From positions 3,441,249 to 3,505,248 of the forward strand of contig CP046522.1 of assembly GCA_009738435.1 (NCBI GenBank): a DNA stretch of 64,000 nucleotides. Direction: 5' to 3'. The position numbers were made by a program, and so were the translations under genes. Each line of letters opens with the position of its first letter. The first letter of the stretch is position 1. This stretch comes from Clostridium bovifaecis. Lineage in GTDB: Bacteria; Bacillota; Clostridia; Clostridiales; Clostridiaceae. Shown piece after piece: positions 29,470 to 38,342 of the stretch. A model generated the notes under the pieces. It was not told where the DNA came from, did not search any database, and saw nothing but the letters and a program-made list of their open reading frames with translations.

Positions 29470-29507
29470 TAAAGCAGAAACAAGGGTTTAAGCTAGTTTC
29501 TGCTTTA
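29470..29507. terminator. Terminator shared by the peptide gene and the WG-repeat gene
   Basis: 12-bp stem TAAAGCAGAAAC/GTTTCTGCTTTA (29470-29481 and 29496-29507). The T tract is better on the minus strand (TTTAATTTTAT), but it ends both convergent transcripts. Confidence 0.75.
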
Positions 29508-29547
29508 GTCTAATTGCTTCATAATACTTTTATAGGACGTTTCAAAT

Positions 29548-30459
29548 TTATTTTTGAGGCTTCCATACATAGTTTCCAGCTTTATCTATATATCCTATTT
29601 TCCCACCTAATTCAACCATAGCTATCCCATTGGTGAATTCATAAGCATCATCAAACTTAGGCTCTATCACTATTTTAGAGGACATATCTATATATCCCCA
29701 CTTTTCACCTACTTGCACTCCTATCAATCCCTCACTTATTACATCCACATCATCATATTCTATAGGAACAACTATACTGCCATTTTTATCAATATAGCCA
29801 TATTTTCCATCTTTGCATACCGCTGCATAACCATCGTAAAAGTCATCCGTTTCTTCATACTGAGGTTCTATAACCATTTCTCCAGATTTGTTTATAAATC
29901 CACATCCATTGCTAGTTTCAACAGATGCCAATCCTTCACTAAAGTCATTAGCGACAAAATATTTAGGAACTATTGTTGTTTTTCCTGCTTTATCTATGTA
30001 GCCATACTTTTTGCTTACGTCTACAGCTGCTACTCCTTCGCTGAAGCTATGAGCATAATTATATTTAGGTTCTATTACTATATTCCCTTCTTTATCTATA
30101 TATCCCTGTTTACCGCCAATCTGAACCAAAGCTAAACCATCATTAAAGCTATATGCATCAATAAAGTTGAATGGAATTGCTTCTTTTCCTTCTTTGTCAA
30201 TATATCCCCATTGATATCCTATTTGAACTGCTGCCAAGTCTTCTGAAAAAGGGCTAGCTGCTTTAAACCTTGGTTCTATTACCATTTCTCCATTTTTATT
30301 TATAAAACCAAGCTTTCCCTCCATTCCTACTATAGCTAAATCTTCATCAAACTCCTCTGCATAATCAAATTTAGTATCAATGATTACCTCCCCATTATTA
30401 TCGATATATCCATACTTTCCTTTAACCATTACAAGGTAAAGTGTTTTATTTGAGTTCAT
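29548..30459 (-). CDS. WG-repeat protein
   Basis: 303 residues made almost entirely of tandem WG (KWG) beta-repeats, about nine units of 30-34 residues of the pattern GYIDKxGxxxIxPKFDxAxxF followed by GLAxV. No signal peptide or membrane helix is seen, so it is probably cytoplasmic, likely a beta-solenoid or propeller-like binding surface. Function unknown. It begins 31 bp after the HtrA-YARHG protease gene and has RBS AGGAGGAA, so the two form an operon. Confidence 0.85.
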   Translation of the reverse strand: MNSNKTLYLVMVKGKYGYIDNNGEVIIDTKFDYAEEFDEDLAIVGMEGKLGFINKNGEMVIEPRFKAASPFSEDLAAVQIGYQWGYIDKEGKEAIPFNFIDAYSFNDGLALVQIGGKQGYIDKEGNIVIEPKYNYAHSFSEGVAAVDVSKKYGYIDKAGKTTIVPKYFVANDFSEGLASVETSNGCGFINKSGEMVIEPQYEETDDFYDGYAAVCKDGKYGYIDKNGSIVVPIEYDDVDVISEGLIGVQVGEKWGYIDMSSKIVIEPKFDDAYEFTNGIAMVELGGKIGYIDKAGNYVWKPQK

Positions 30460-30490
30460 AGTGATTCCTCCTAAATTAAGATACTTATAT

Positions 30491-31501
30491 CTATTTTATC
30501 ATTTCCTCATACATTAATATAAACTTTATGTTATCTTTTTCTATCTCATTTAAATCCTCATCCGAGAAATTTTCTCTTGGTTTATACCACTTTTTAGTCT
30601 GAAAGTACTTTCTAAGTTCTTCATTTCTAAATATATATCCATGTCTTGCATATATCTCATTTCTTGCTAAAGTAAGCTCCCATGGATCTAGTTCCTCTAA
30701 ATCTTTAGAATCTATTTGTGTACTACCGCTATTTGAAAGAATATATCCTGCCTCATCCTTATTATTCCTCATATTGCTTTCAAGAAAGTTTATAATATCC
30801 CTGGATGAAAGAGCAAAATTAAGATTTTCTCCATCTGCAGCTTTAAAGGTTATTATTCCAATAAGCTCTCCTTTCATGTTCATCAGTGCTCCTCCAGAGC
30901 TTCCTTCTGATATAGGAGCTGTAATTTGGAGGTACTTAATATTCTCTTCATTTCTAATACCAGATATAATACCATCAGAGATAGTGTTTATGATTCCTTG
31001 AGGGCTACTTATTGTTATAATCTTTTCCCCCTCTTTTACATTATTTGAGTTTCCTATAGGAATATATCCATGTTCTGGTGAAGTTGTTTTTAGCTTTAAT
31101 AAAGCTATATCTTTTTCTTCATCAAAACCAATTAAGTCAAGAGGAGCCTCCTGACCCATACTGTTATCTTTTCCTTGAAAAAAAGCACTATATTTTGTGA
31201 TTCCTTTTATTACATGATAACTAGTTAGAATATACCCCTTATCACTTATTATTATACCTGATCCTATACTCTCATCACTAGTTTTTATAAGGACAATACT
31301 CTTTTTATTTCTTGCTATCTCTTCTATAGTCCTTTTATTTTTATGGTTACTAGTAAAGTATATATCATGCTTCTTTATATCATTACTTTTATTTATATGA
31401 TTCTTAGCATAAAAAAAGGAGCCAATTCCTCCTACAATAATTAAAGTGGATGCTATAGCTAAAGACACCCTTAATGCAAAACTTTTTCTTCTATTCATCA
31501 T
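30491..31501 (-). CDS. Membrane-anchored trypsin-like serine protease with YARHG domain
   Basis: 336 residues. Residues 8-30 form an N-terminal membrane helix (LRVSLAIASTLIIVGGIGSF), placing the rest outside the cell. The HtrA-like catalytic triad is visible: His in LTSYHVI, Asp in EKDIALLKL, Ser in SEGSSGGALM. No PDZ domain follows; instead the C-terminal about 70 residues are a YARHG domain (LARNEIYARHGYIFRNEELRKYF) of unknown role, often found on clostridial surface proteins. First gene of an operon with the WG-repeat protein. The substrate is unknown. Confidence 0.88.
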   Translation of the reverse strand: MMNRRKSFALRVSLAIASTLIIVGGIGSFFYAKNHINKSNDIKKHDIYFTSNHKNKRTIEEIARNKKSIVLIKTSDESIGSGIIISDKGYILTSYHVIKGITKYSAFFQGKDNSMGQEAPLDLIGFDEEKDIALLKLKTTSPEHGYIPIGNSNNVKEGEKIITISSPQGIINTISDGIISGIRNEENIKYLQITAPISEGSSGGALMNMKGELIGIITFKAADGENLNFALSSRDIINFLESNMRNNKDEAGYILSNSGSTQIDSKDLEELDPWELTLARNEIYARHGYIFRNEELRKYFQTKKWYKPRENFSDEDLNEIEKDNIKFILMYEEMIK

Positions 31502-31566
31502 TCTCTCCTAATATTTACACTTTATTAAACTATCCTTCTACCTAATGTTTCTGATTTATACATTAT

Positions 31567-31595
31567 AATATAACATTGCATATAATGATTTTCAA
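31567..31595 (-). promoter_or_regulatory. Promoter of the protease/WG operon
   Basis: TTGAAA (31595-31590), 17-base spacer, TATATT (31572-31567) on the minus strand. Confidence 0.6.
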
Positions 31596-31621
31596 CATAC
31601 CTAATAAGTAATTCTAATTAT

Positions 31622-31664
31622 AAAAGCTAATAGACTAAATTTGCTTAGCCTATTAGCTCTTTTT
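31622..31664 (-). terminator. Terminator of the poly-Arg protein gene
   Basis: AGCTAATAGGCTAAG pairs with TTTAGTCTATTAGCT around a 4-base loop, followed on the minus strand by TTTTATAATT. Confidence 0.7.
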
Positions 31665-31676
31665 CATTATCTACTA

Positions 31677-32093
31677 CTAATATCCATAGTATGGTGGATA
31701 GGAAGGTCTTCTCCTTCTTCTTCTCCTTCTATCTCTTCTTCTCGGTCTTCTTCTTAACAACTCTTGGATAAGAAGTATTCGTACTAGATCCTCTATTCCT
31801 CTTCTCCCATAAGGATATCCTATCTCAACTCTATGATTATCATCCTCATCCTTTTCATAATCCTCAAATTCGTCTTTTACCTTATTGTATATGGTTTTGG
31901 AAATTTCATCCAGATCCTCTTTTCTTGGTTCATACTCTCTACCATATTTAACTTCCATATCACAGCAGTGATAGTGTACCCAAGGATATATTCTTCTGTA
32001 TGTTGATGGATACATTTGCTCTAGTGAATCCTCAAAATCTTCTTCGTCTATATCTTCTAAGTCTTCAAAGTTGATATAAGGCATAGTATACAT
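31677..32093 (-). CDS. Acidic/poly-arginine bipartite protein, probable spore-associated
   Basis: 138 residues of unknown family. The N-terminal half is very acidic (NFEDLEDIDEEDFEDSLEQM); the C-terminus is a run of arginines (RRRPRRRDRRRRRRRR) ending PSYPPYYGY. A Tyr/Pro-rich tail and two adjacent Cys (HYHCCDME) are reminiscent of clostridial spore-coat or exosporium proteins. The open frame has 10 more codons, but GGAGG lies five bases before ATG 32093. A sigma-K-like promoter upstream supports mother-cell expression late in sporulation. The function is inferred only. Confidence 0.65.
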   Translation of the reverse strand: MYTMPYINFEDLEDIDEEDFEDSLEQMYPSTYRRIYPWVHYHCCDMEVKYGREYEPRKEDLDEISKTIYNKVKDEFEDYEKDEDDNHRVEIGYPYGRRGIEDLVRILLIQELLRRRPRRRDRRRRRRRRPSYPPYYGY

Positions 32094-32127
32094 AAAATCC
32101 TCCATAATATAACTAACTCTCACTTTC

Positions 32128-32154
32128 TATACTATGCAATATATATTAACTGGT
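32128..32154 (-). promoter_or_regulatory. Sigma-K-like promoter
   Basis: Minus strand: AC (32154-32153), 16 bases, CATAGTATA (32136-32128), fitting the sigma-K pattern AC-N16/17-CATANNNTA. It lies 35 bp before the poly-Arg gene. Confidence 0.5.
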
Positions 32155-32287
32155 TAACTCTAATATAAAGTTTTATTTAATAGATTGTTAAAAGCTTTTT
32201 ACAAATAAATGTGATAGAATAGTATCTAAATCCATCATCTTAACAAATAATAAGGATATAATTCTAATCAAACAGGGAGATGATTAC

Positions 32288-32665
32288 TTGAATAAAACAC
32301 TAAAAATAATCTTATCTAAGGATTCTTCTATTCAGTTAAGGAATTTGCTAGATACGCATAGTCAAGATTATTCCTGCATAAGATTATCTTATTATAAAGG
32401 TTGTTGTAAAAGCTCTAACGTTGAAATATATTTAGATGACTTTAAAAACAAAGAAGAATATATAGTACAAATTATAGATAATATACCTTTTATATATGAT
32501 GAGCAAGTAATCAGCAATATAAAGTCTATTGAGCTCAAATGCGAAAATTCTTCTTTTATGATAAAGTCTACTCCTATTAAGCCTACTTTAAGAGATTGCT
32601 CTACTTGCAACTCTGGATGCGGCTCTAAAGGAAACTGTAATTCTTGTAGTGGATGCGGTCACTAA
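32288..32665 (+). CDS. HesB/IscA-like protein with Cys-rich tail
   Basis: 125 residues. Residues 1-95 fit the HesB/IscA fold in outline: ILSKDSSIQLRNLL, a Cys pair in YYKGCCKSSNVEIYLDD, then IPFIYDEQVISNIKSIEL. The usual paired C-terminal Cys (CGCG) of A-type Fe-S carriers is replaced by a tail with many Cys and Gly (CSTCNSGCGSKGNCNSCSGC). It may bind metal or an Fe-S cluster; no partner genes are nearby. It starts at TTG 32288 with GGGAGATG upstream and lies 38 bp before cls. The family call is by pattern only. Confidence 0.6.
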   Translation: MNKTLKIILSKDSSIQLRNLLDTHSQDYSCIRLSYYKGCCKSSNVEIYLDDFKNKEEYIVQIIDNIPFIYDEQVISNIKSIELKCENSSFMIKSTPIKPTLRDCSTCNSGCGSKGNCNSCSGCGH

Positions 32666-32703
32666 TAAATTTTCCTTAAATAATAAGGGAGGATGCATAG
32701 GAT

Positions 32704-34144
32704 ATGCACTATATATTTGCCCTGCTTAAAGTATTAACTTATTTAAATCTTATTTTTGCACTTTTAATTATTTTCTTTGAAAGGCGAAACCCCTCTGCTA
32801 CTTGGGCTTGGTTAATGGTTTTGCTTCTGATACCCGGCATAGGCTTTATATTATATCTGCTTCTAGGTCAGAACTTAAGTAGGCGAAAAATGTTTGACTT
32901 AAAGACTGAAGAAGATAGATTCCATAAAAAATTACTTATACAAGGGAAGCAAATTTCAGAGGATACCATGGAGTTTCATGATAAAGAAATGATTGAATAT
33001 AAAGACATGGTATATATGCACTTAATTAATAGTCAATCTGTTTTTACTCAAGATAACCAAGTAGAAATTTATATCGATGGACATGATAAGTTTGATGCTC
33101 TATTGAAATCTATCGAAAATGCTAATCATCACATTCATATGGTTTATTATATTATAAAAAATGACAAACTTGGAAATAAGATAATAAATGCGCTAACAAA
33201 AAAGGCCTCTGAAGGAATTGAAGTTAGACTTTTATATGATGGTATGGGGGGCATAAGGCTACCTAGACGTTTTTTTAATAAGTTAAAAGCCTCTGGTGGT
33301 AAAGTAGCTTGTTTTTTTCCCTCTTTGCTTCCCTTAGTAAATATACGTTTAAACTATCGAAATCACAGAAAAATAGTAGTTATCGATGGAAAGGAAGCTT
33401 ATGTAGGTGGTTTTAATATTGGAGATGAATATTTAGGAGAAAATAAAAAGTTTGGATATTGGAGAGATACTCACATAAAGATAACCGGTAGTGCTGTAGG
33501 CTCTCTTCAACAAAGATTTTTAATGGATTGGCGTTATGCTTCTCAAGAGAAAATAACCTTTGACAAAAGTTATTTTCCTCAAAATTGCTCTAATGGGCAA
33601 ATAGGTATTCAAATTGTATCTAGTGGTCCTGATTCTGAATGGGAACAGATAAAGAACGGATACTTAAAAATGATTCAATCCGCTAAAAAAAATATATATT
33701 CAGACTCCTTATTTTATACCAGACGAAAGTATTTTAGAGGCTCTAAAGATAGCTTCTTTGTCTGGAGTTGATGTGAAAATTATGATTCCTAGCAAGCCTG
33801 ACCATCCATTTGTTTACTGGGCGTCTCTTTCATATATAGGAGATTTATTAAAAAGCGGTGTACACAGTTACACATATAATAAGGGCTTTATTCATAGTAA
33901 AATGGTAGTTGTTGATGGTAATGTATCCTCTGTCGGTACTGCTAACATGGACGTAAGGAGCTTTAAATTAAATTTTGAAGTTAATGCATTTATATATGAT
34001 AACAATGTATCTAAAACCTTAGAAGATATCTTTGAAAAAGACATTAATGATTGTACAGAAATAACGAAACAGCTCTATGAAAGGCGCTCTATATTAATCA
34101 AATTTAAGGAGTCCATTTCTAGACTACTCTCTCCAGTATTATAA
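32704..34144 (+). pseudogene. cls: Cardiolipin synthase, frameshifted
   Basis: Phospholipase-D-type enzyme joining two phosphatidylglycerols. Two N-terminal membrane helices (LIFALLIIFFE, WAWLMVLLLIPGIGFILYLLL), first HKD motif NHRKIVVIDG, second HSKMVVVDGN. The frame breaks near 33700: AATATATATTCAGACT should read ...NIYIQTPYFIPDESILEAL, and one AT unit restored in the AT repeat makes the gene continuous (about 479 codons). As written, the first frame ends at 33771 and lacks the second HKD motif, so the protein would be inactive. Either an assembly error or a real slip mutation. Confidence 0.85.
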
Positions 34145-34178
34145 AAAAACCTACTACACCTTGCTACCCTCTTACTTT

Positions 34179-34205
34179 AGTAACACATACTCAGTATGTG
34201 TTACT
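34179..34205. terminator. Bidirectional terminator between cls and hisE
   Basis: 12-bp stem AGTAACACATAC/GTATGTGTTACT with a 3-base loop. Both convergent transcripts end here. Confidence 0.7.
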
Positions 34206-34237
34206 CTTATTTGTACAAATTCATAAGGTTCAGTAGA

Positions 34238-34570
34238 CTATATATTTTTAATTTCTTTTCTTTCTTGTTTCTTATTTCCTATCTTCTCTCTTCTTTTTTC
34301 TAACTCTTCTCTTACTTTATCCAGTTCTAAGCCTTGTTCTGCCATAAGAATAAGTATATGGTAGGTTAAATCACATATTTCATTAACAAGTTCGTTATTA
34401 TCATTATTCTTAGCTGCAACAATGACTTCTGTGCTTTCTTCGCCTACCTTTTTTAATATTTTATCTAAGCCTTTTTCGAATAAATAATTCGTATACGAGC
34501 CTTCAACTAGGTTTTCTTTTCTATCTTTAACTACTTCAAACAGTACACTTAATATTTCTGTATTATTCAT
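34238..34570 (-). CDS. hisE: Phosphoribosyl-ATP pyrophosphatase
   Basis: Second step of histidine synthesis: PR-ATP to PR-AMP plus PPi. 110 residues, MazG-like all-alpha fold with metal ligands in [17 protein letters not shown] and [20 protein letters not shown] Lys/Arg/Glu-rich tail follows ([10 protein letters not shown]). Separate from HisI, unlike the HisIE fusions of enterobacteria. Last gene of the operon, 63 bp after hisI; the gap contains a small CTAGCT/AGCTAG hairpin. Confidence 0.95.
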   Translation of the reverse strand: MNNTEILSVLFEVVKDRKENLVEGSYTNYLFEKGLDKILKKVGEESTEVIVAAKNNDNNELVNEICDLTYHILILMAEQGLELDKVREELEKRREKIGNKKQERKEIKNI

Positions 34571-34633
34571 TTATATTCTCCCCTCATTTGAGTAATGATC
34601 ACTTATATCTAGTCTCTAGCTAAAAGCTAGGTA

Positions 34634-34969
34634 TTATCTTTCCACTTTCCTATAAAAACAGCTTCTACTTCCTGTATGACAGGCTGATCCAAGTTGTTCA
34701 ACCTTAACCAAAATAGTATCGCCGTCACAATCTATATTAATAGATTTTACATATTGATAGTGCCCTGAGGTTGCTCCCTTATTCCAAAATTCTTGTCTAG
34801 ATCTACTCCAAAACCAAGTTGTTCCTGTACTTAAGGTTCTTTCCAAGGACTCTTTATTCATATAAGCCATCATTAAAACTTCACCATTCTGAAAATCTTG
34901 AACAATAGCAGGAACCAGACCCTCTCCCTTATGAAAATCTACTAAGCTTAATAATTCTTCTTTATTCAC
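34634..34969 (-). CDS. hisI: Phosphoribosyl-AMP cyclohydrolase
   Basis: Third step of histidine synthesis, opening the adenine ring of PR-AMP. 111 residues. Metal ligands are in [19 protein letters not shown] and the Cys motif [13 protein letters not shown]; the substrate segment [21 protein letters not shown] is conserved. Starts at GTG 34969 with GGGGTG upstream, 50 bp after hisF. Confidence 0.96.
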   Translation of the reverse strand: MNKEELLSLVDFHKGEGLVPAIVQDFQNGEVLMMAYMNKESLERTLSTGTTWFWSRSRQEFWNKGATSGHYQYVKSINIDCDGDTILVKVEQLGSACHTGSRSCFYRKVER

Positions 34970-35019
34970 TCTGTATCACCCCACATTTATAACTTTATTT
35001 TTAGTTTTCTAACCTGCAT

Positions 35020-35781
35020 TTAAATTCTTACTTCTATCTCCTCTTTACATAGGTGTTCCTTAACTTGTCTTACAGTTAATTCCCTAAAATGAAATAACGA
35101 TGCTGCTAGTGCTGCATCTGCGCCACTTTCCTTAAATACCTCTGCAAAATTTTCAAGTTTCCCACAGCCGCCAGAGGCTATAACAGGGATACCTACAGCT
35201 TTGCATACTGCATCTGTAAGTTCAATATCGTACCCCGCCTTTGTTCCATCTGCATCCATACTAGTTAAAAGAATTTCCCCGGCACCAAGTTCTTCCACCT
35301 TTTTCGCCCATTCCAATACATCTAAACCTGTATCTATTCTTCCTCCATTTATAAATACATTCCATCCTGAGTCATCTTCTCTTTTCTTCCCATCTATAGC
35401 TACTACTACACATTGGCTTCCAAACTTCTTTGCAGCCTCCTGTATAAATTCTGGATTTCTTATGGCCGCGGAGTTAACAGATATTTTATCTGCTCCTGCT
35501 CTTAAGATTTCTTTGAAGTCTTCTAAAGTTTTAATCCCTCCCCCTACCGTAAGAGGAATAAATACCTTCTCAGCAGTCCTCCTAACCACATCAATCATAG
35601 TAGCTCTTCCTTCATGGGTAGCCGTAATATCTAGAAATACTAGTTCATCTGCCCCTTCATTGTTATAAAACTCAGCAATGGAGACAGGATCACCAACGTC
35701 CTTTAAATCTACAAAATTGACTCCCTTAACAACTCTACCCATGTCCACATCAAGACAGGGTATTATTCTTTTCGTAAGCAA
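35020..35781 (-). CDS. hisF: Imidazole glycerol phosphate synthase, cyclase subunit HisF
   Basis: Makes imidazole glycerol phosphate and AICAR using ammonia from HisH. TIM barrel of 253 residues with the catalytic Asp near the N-terminus ([14 protein letters not shown]) and the second in [15 protein letters not shown]. The open frame begins at GTG 35790, but AGAGGTG lies in that extension and fits TTG 35781, giving [11 protein letters not shown] as in other HisF proteins. hisC lies between it and hisA. Confidence 0.95.
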   Translation of the reverse strand: MLTKRIIPCLDVDMGRVVKGVNFVDLKDVGDPVSIAEFYNNEGADELVFLDITATHEGRATMIDVVRRTAEKVFIPLTVGGGIKTLEDFKEILRAGADKISVNSAAIRNPEFIQEAAKKFGSQCVVVAIDGKKREDDSGWNVFINGGRIDTGLDVLEWAKKVEELGAGEILLTSMDADGTKAGYDIELTDAVCKAVGIPVIASGGCGKLENFAEVFKESGADAALAASLFHFRELTVRQVKEHLCKEEIEVRI

Positions 35782-35820
35782 AAGACTCACCTCTTTCTAC
35801 GTACCATATTTAATTGGAAC

Positions 35821-36894
35821 TTAATTATTTTTGATTTCATCTAAAACTTCTTTAATTCTATCTATAAAAAAATCCATTTCTTCTTCGGAACCTATACTTA
35901 TTCTTAAATAATTATCTATTCTATCCTTATTAAAATATCTTACTAATACGTTTTTTCCCTTAAGTTTAGTGAACAATACATTAGCAGTGTAACTAGGATG
36001 GGTTACAAAAATAAAATTTGCTTTAGAAGGTATAACATTGAATCCTAATGATTCCAATTGCATAGCAACTTTTTCCCTTGTGCTTATTACTCTTGATACA
36101 CACTCCTTAAAATACTCTTCATCTTTTATTGCTTCTGCTCCAGCTGCAGCTGCAATCCTGTCTATGGTGTAAGAATTAAAGGAATTTTTTATCCTATTTA
36201 ATCCATCTATAAGGTGTTCTTGCCCAAGAGCAAACCCAACTCTCATTCCCGCTAAAGAACGGGATTTAGATAGGGTCTGTATTACCAAAAGGTTTGGATA
36301 ATTTTTTATAAGATTTACTACTGAAGTCCCTCCAAAATCTATGTATGCTTCATCAATTATAACTACTTTTTCAAGGTTGTAGTCTAAAATCTTTTTGATT
36401 GAATCTACATCCATATATCTTCCCGTTGGTGCATTAGGATTAGGAATAACTACTCCTCCATCTTTACTCATAAGATCATTAACTTCTATAGAGAACTCTT
36501 TATCTAATCGTGCTAACTTATAGTCTATGTTATATAATTTAGCATAAACAGGATAAAAGCTATAACTAATTTCAGGAAAGATAATATAATCATTAGAATT
36601 AAAAAAGGCTAAAAATGAAAAGGCTAAAACCTCATCAGATCCATTTCCAATAAAGACTTGATTCTTATTCAAATCATAGTAATTGGCTATGACCTCTCTT
36701 AATTCACCACAGTTAGGATCTGGATATAGTCTTAAATCACCATTAGCCGATTCTTTTATTATTTCTAGTACTCTTGGTGCTGGTGGGTACGGATTCTCAT
36801 TTGTATTTATTTTAATATATTTCCTATCCTTTGGCTGCTCACCACAAACATAAGGTTCTATACTTTTAGTGATCTGGCTCCAGTACTTACTCAT
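35821..36894 (-). CDS. hisC: Histidinol-phosphate aminotransferase
   Basis: PLP enzyme converting imidazole acetol phosphate and glutamate to histidinol phosphate. 357 residues. The PLP lysine is in TLSKSRSLAGMRVGFA; other cofactor contacts are GNGSDEVL, NPNAPTGR and IIDEAYIDFGG. Placed between hisA and hisF, 33 and 31 bp from its neighbours. ATG 36894 follows GGGGAG. Confidence 0.96.
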   Translation of the reverse strand: MSKYWSQITKSIEPYVCGEQPKDRKYIKINTNENPYPPAPRVLEIIKESANGDLRLYPDPNCGELREVIANYYDLNKNQVFIGNGSDEVLAFSFLAFFNSNDYIIFPEISYSFYPVYAKLYNIDYKLARLDKEFSIEVNDLMSKDGGVVIPNPNAPTGRYMDVDSIKKILDYNLEKVVIIDEAYIDFGGTSVVNLIKNYPNLLVIQTLSKSRSLAGMRVGFALGQEHLIDGLNRIKNSFNSYTIDRIAAAAGAEAIKDEEYFKECVSRVISTREKVAMQLESLGFNVIPSKANFIFVTHPSYTANVLFTKLKGKNVLVRYFNKDRIDNYLRISIGSEEEMDFFIDRIKEVLDEIKNN

Positions 36895-36927
36895 AATAAC
36901 TCCCCTTCTATCTGTAATCTTTCTAAA

Positions 36928-37641
36928 TTATTTGCAGATTTCTATAGCTTCTTTTAAATCTATATTGCCTGAATATATCGCCTTACCTGTAATAGCCCCA
37001 TAGATACCCATTTCATTAATGGTTTTTAGATCATCTATGCTTTTAATGCCACCAGATGCTATTATATTGCAGCTTACACTTTGCTGAATACTTTCAAGCT
37101 GTTTTAAATTAGGGCCTTGTAGAGTGCCGTCTTTGCTTATATCAGTAAATATAATAGTTTTAACTCCTACGCTTTCCATTTCTTTTGCAAAATCTATATA
37201 ATTAACTTTGCTTACGTTAATCCATCCATCAACAGCTACATATCCATCCTTTGCATCTATTCCTACTGCAATTTTATCTTCATATTTCTTAACTGCATTT
37301 CTGACTAGTTCTGGATTGTTAAGGGCTGCTGTACCAAGTATTACTCTGCTTAGTCCAATACTAATTAGAAAGTCAATTGTCTCAATATCTCTTATACCTC
37401 CTCCAAGTTCAACTGGTATATTAACTTTTTCCGCAATTTTAGAAACAATACTATAGTTTACGCCTTTTCCCTCTAATGCGCCATCTAAATCTACCATGTG
37501 AATGAATTCTGCACCAGCTTCTTTAAAACTCAAGGCTGTTTCTAGTGCACTTTCAGACACTACTTCACTTTTGTTGAAGTCTCCTTTATATAATCTAACG
37601 CATTTACCATCTCTCATATCAATAGCTGGTAGAATAATCAT
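36928..37641 (-). CDS. hisA: ProFAR isomerase HisA
   Basis: Amadori isomerase of histidine synthesis. 237-residue half-barrel repeat with catalytic Asp residues in [14 protein letters not shown] and [16 protein letters not shown] and phosphate loops VELGGGIRD and ASGGIKS. Its ATG overlaps the hisH stop by four bases, suggesting translational coupling. Confidence 0.97.
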   Translation of the reverse strand: MIILPAIDMRDGKCVRLYKGDFNKSEVVSESALETALSFKEAGAEFIHMVDLDGALEGKGVNYSIVSKIAEKVNIPVELGGGIRDIETIDFLISIGLSRVILGTAALNNPELVRNAVKKYEDKIAVGIDAKDGYVAVDGWINVSKVNYIDFAKEMESVGVKTIIFTDISKDGTLQGPNLKQLESIQQSVSCNIIASGGIKSIDDLKTINEMGIYGAITGKAIYSGNIDLKEAIEICK

Positions 37642-38243
37642 TTAACCATCTCCCCAAAATTCTTTAGCATTTTTATCCCTATTTCTCCACTCTTTTCTGG
37701 ATGAAATTGTAGTCCGAATACATTCCCTTTGCTAACAACTGCTGGTACTTTTACTTCATAGTCAGTATAGGCATTTAAGGTTCCCTCTTCTTCTACTACT
37801 GCATAGTATGAATGCACGAAATAAACAAACCTGTTTTCTTCTATTCCATTAAGTATAGGAGAAGACTTCTCATATTTTAAACTATTCCATCCCATATGAG
37901 GTACTTTTAGATTTATACTCATCTTTTGTATTTTACCTTTTAAAAATCCTAAACCTCTAGAAACTTTTACTTCTTCACTTTCTTCAAATAGAAGCTGCAT
38001 CCCAAGACATATTCCGAGAAGCGGCTTACCCTTGTCTACAGCTTCTTCTAGGACTTTATCAACTCCTATACATTTTATATTTTCTATAGCATCCGGAAAT
38101 GCTCCTACTCCTGGAAGTATAATTCCATTACTATTTAAAATAGTTTCTTTATCAGAAGTTATAATTGACTCTACGCCTAATGAATCTAATGCATTCTGTA
38201 CACTTCTTAAGTTGCCCATGCCATAATCTACAATAGCAATCAT
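37638..38243 (-). CDS. hisH: Imidazole glycerol phosphate synthase, glutaminase subunit HisH
   Basis: Class I glutamine amidotransferase supplying ammonia to HisF. 201 residues with nucleophile Cys in [13 protein letters not shown] and the His-Glu pair in [26 protein letters not shown] at the start is the family signature. hisB ends 99 bp upstream; that spacer holds a strong hairpin. Confidence 0.97.
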   Translation of the reverse strand: MIAIVDYGMGNLRSVQNALDSLGVESIITSDKETILNSNGIILPGVGAFPDAIENIKCIGVDKVLEEAVDKGKPLLGICLGMQLLFEESEEVKVSRGLGFLKGKIQKMSINLKVPHMGWNSLKYEKSSPILNGIEENRFVYFVHSYYAVVEEEGTLNAYTDYEVKVPAVVSKGNVFGLQFHPEKSGEIGIKMLKNFGEMVK

Positions 38244-38284
38244 TTTTTCAACACCACCCTTATTAAAGTTAGAACGCTGTGCTT

Positions 38285-38322
38285 GTTAGAGTGTTAGAAG
38301 TTAGTCCTTTCTAACCTCTAAC
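38285..38322 (-). repeat. Hairpin of GTTAGA heptads inside the his operon
   Basis: GTTAGAG and GTTAGAA pair with TTCTAAC and CTCTAAC: 14 bp with one bulged base and a 9-base loop, in the hisB-hisH spacer. No T tract follows on the transcribed strand, so it is more likely an mRNA-processing or stabilising element than a terminator. Confidence 0.6.
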
Positions 38323-38342
38323 TTGCTTTTTCTAACCTGCTT

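Noticed and set aside
31680..31735. Run of arginine codons as possible sequencing artefact
   Set aside because: The frame continues to a normal stop with a coherent Tyr/Pro tail, and the Arg codons are mixed, so it is taken as real coding sequence.
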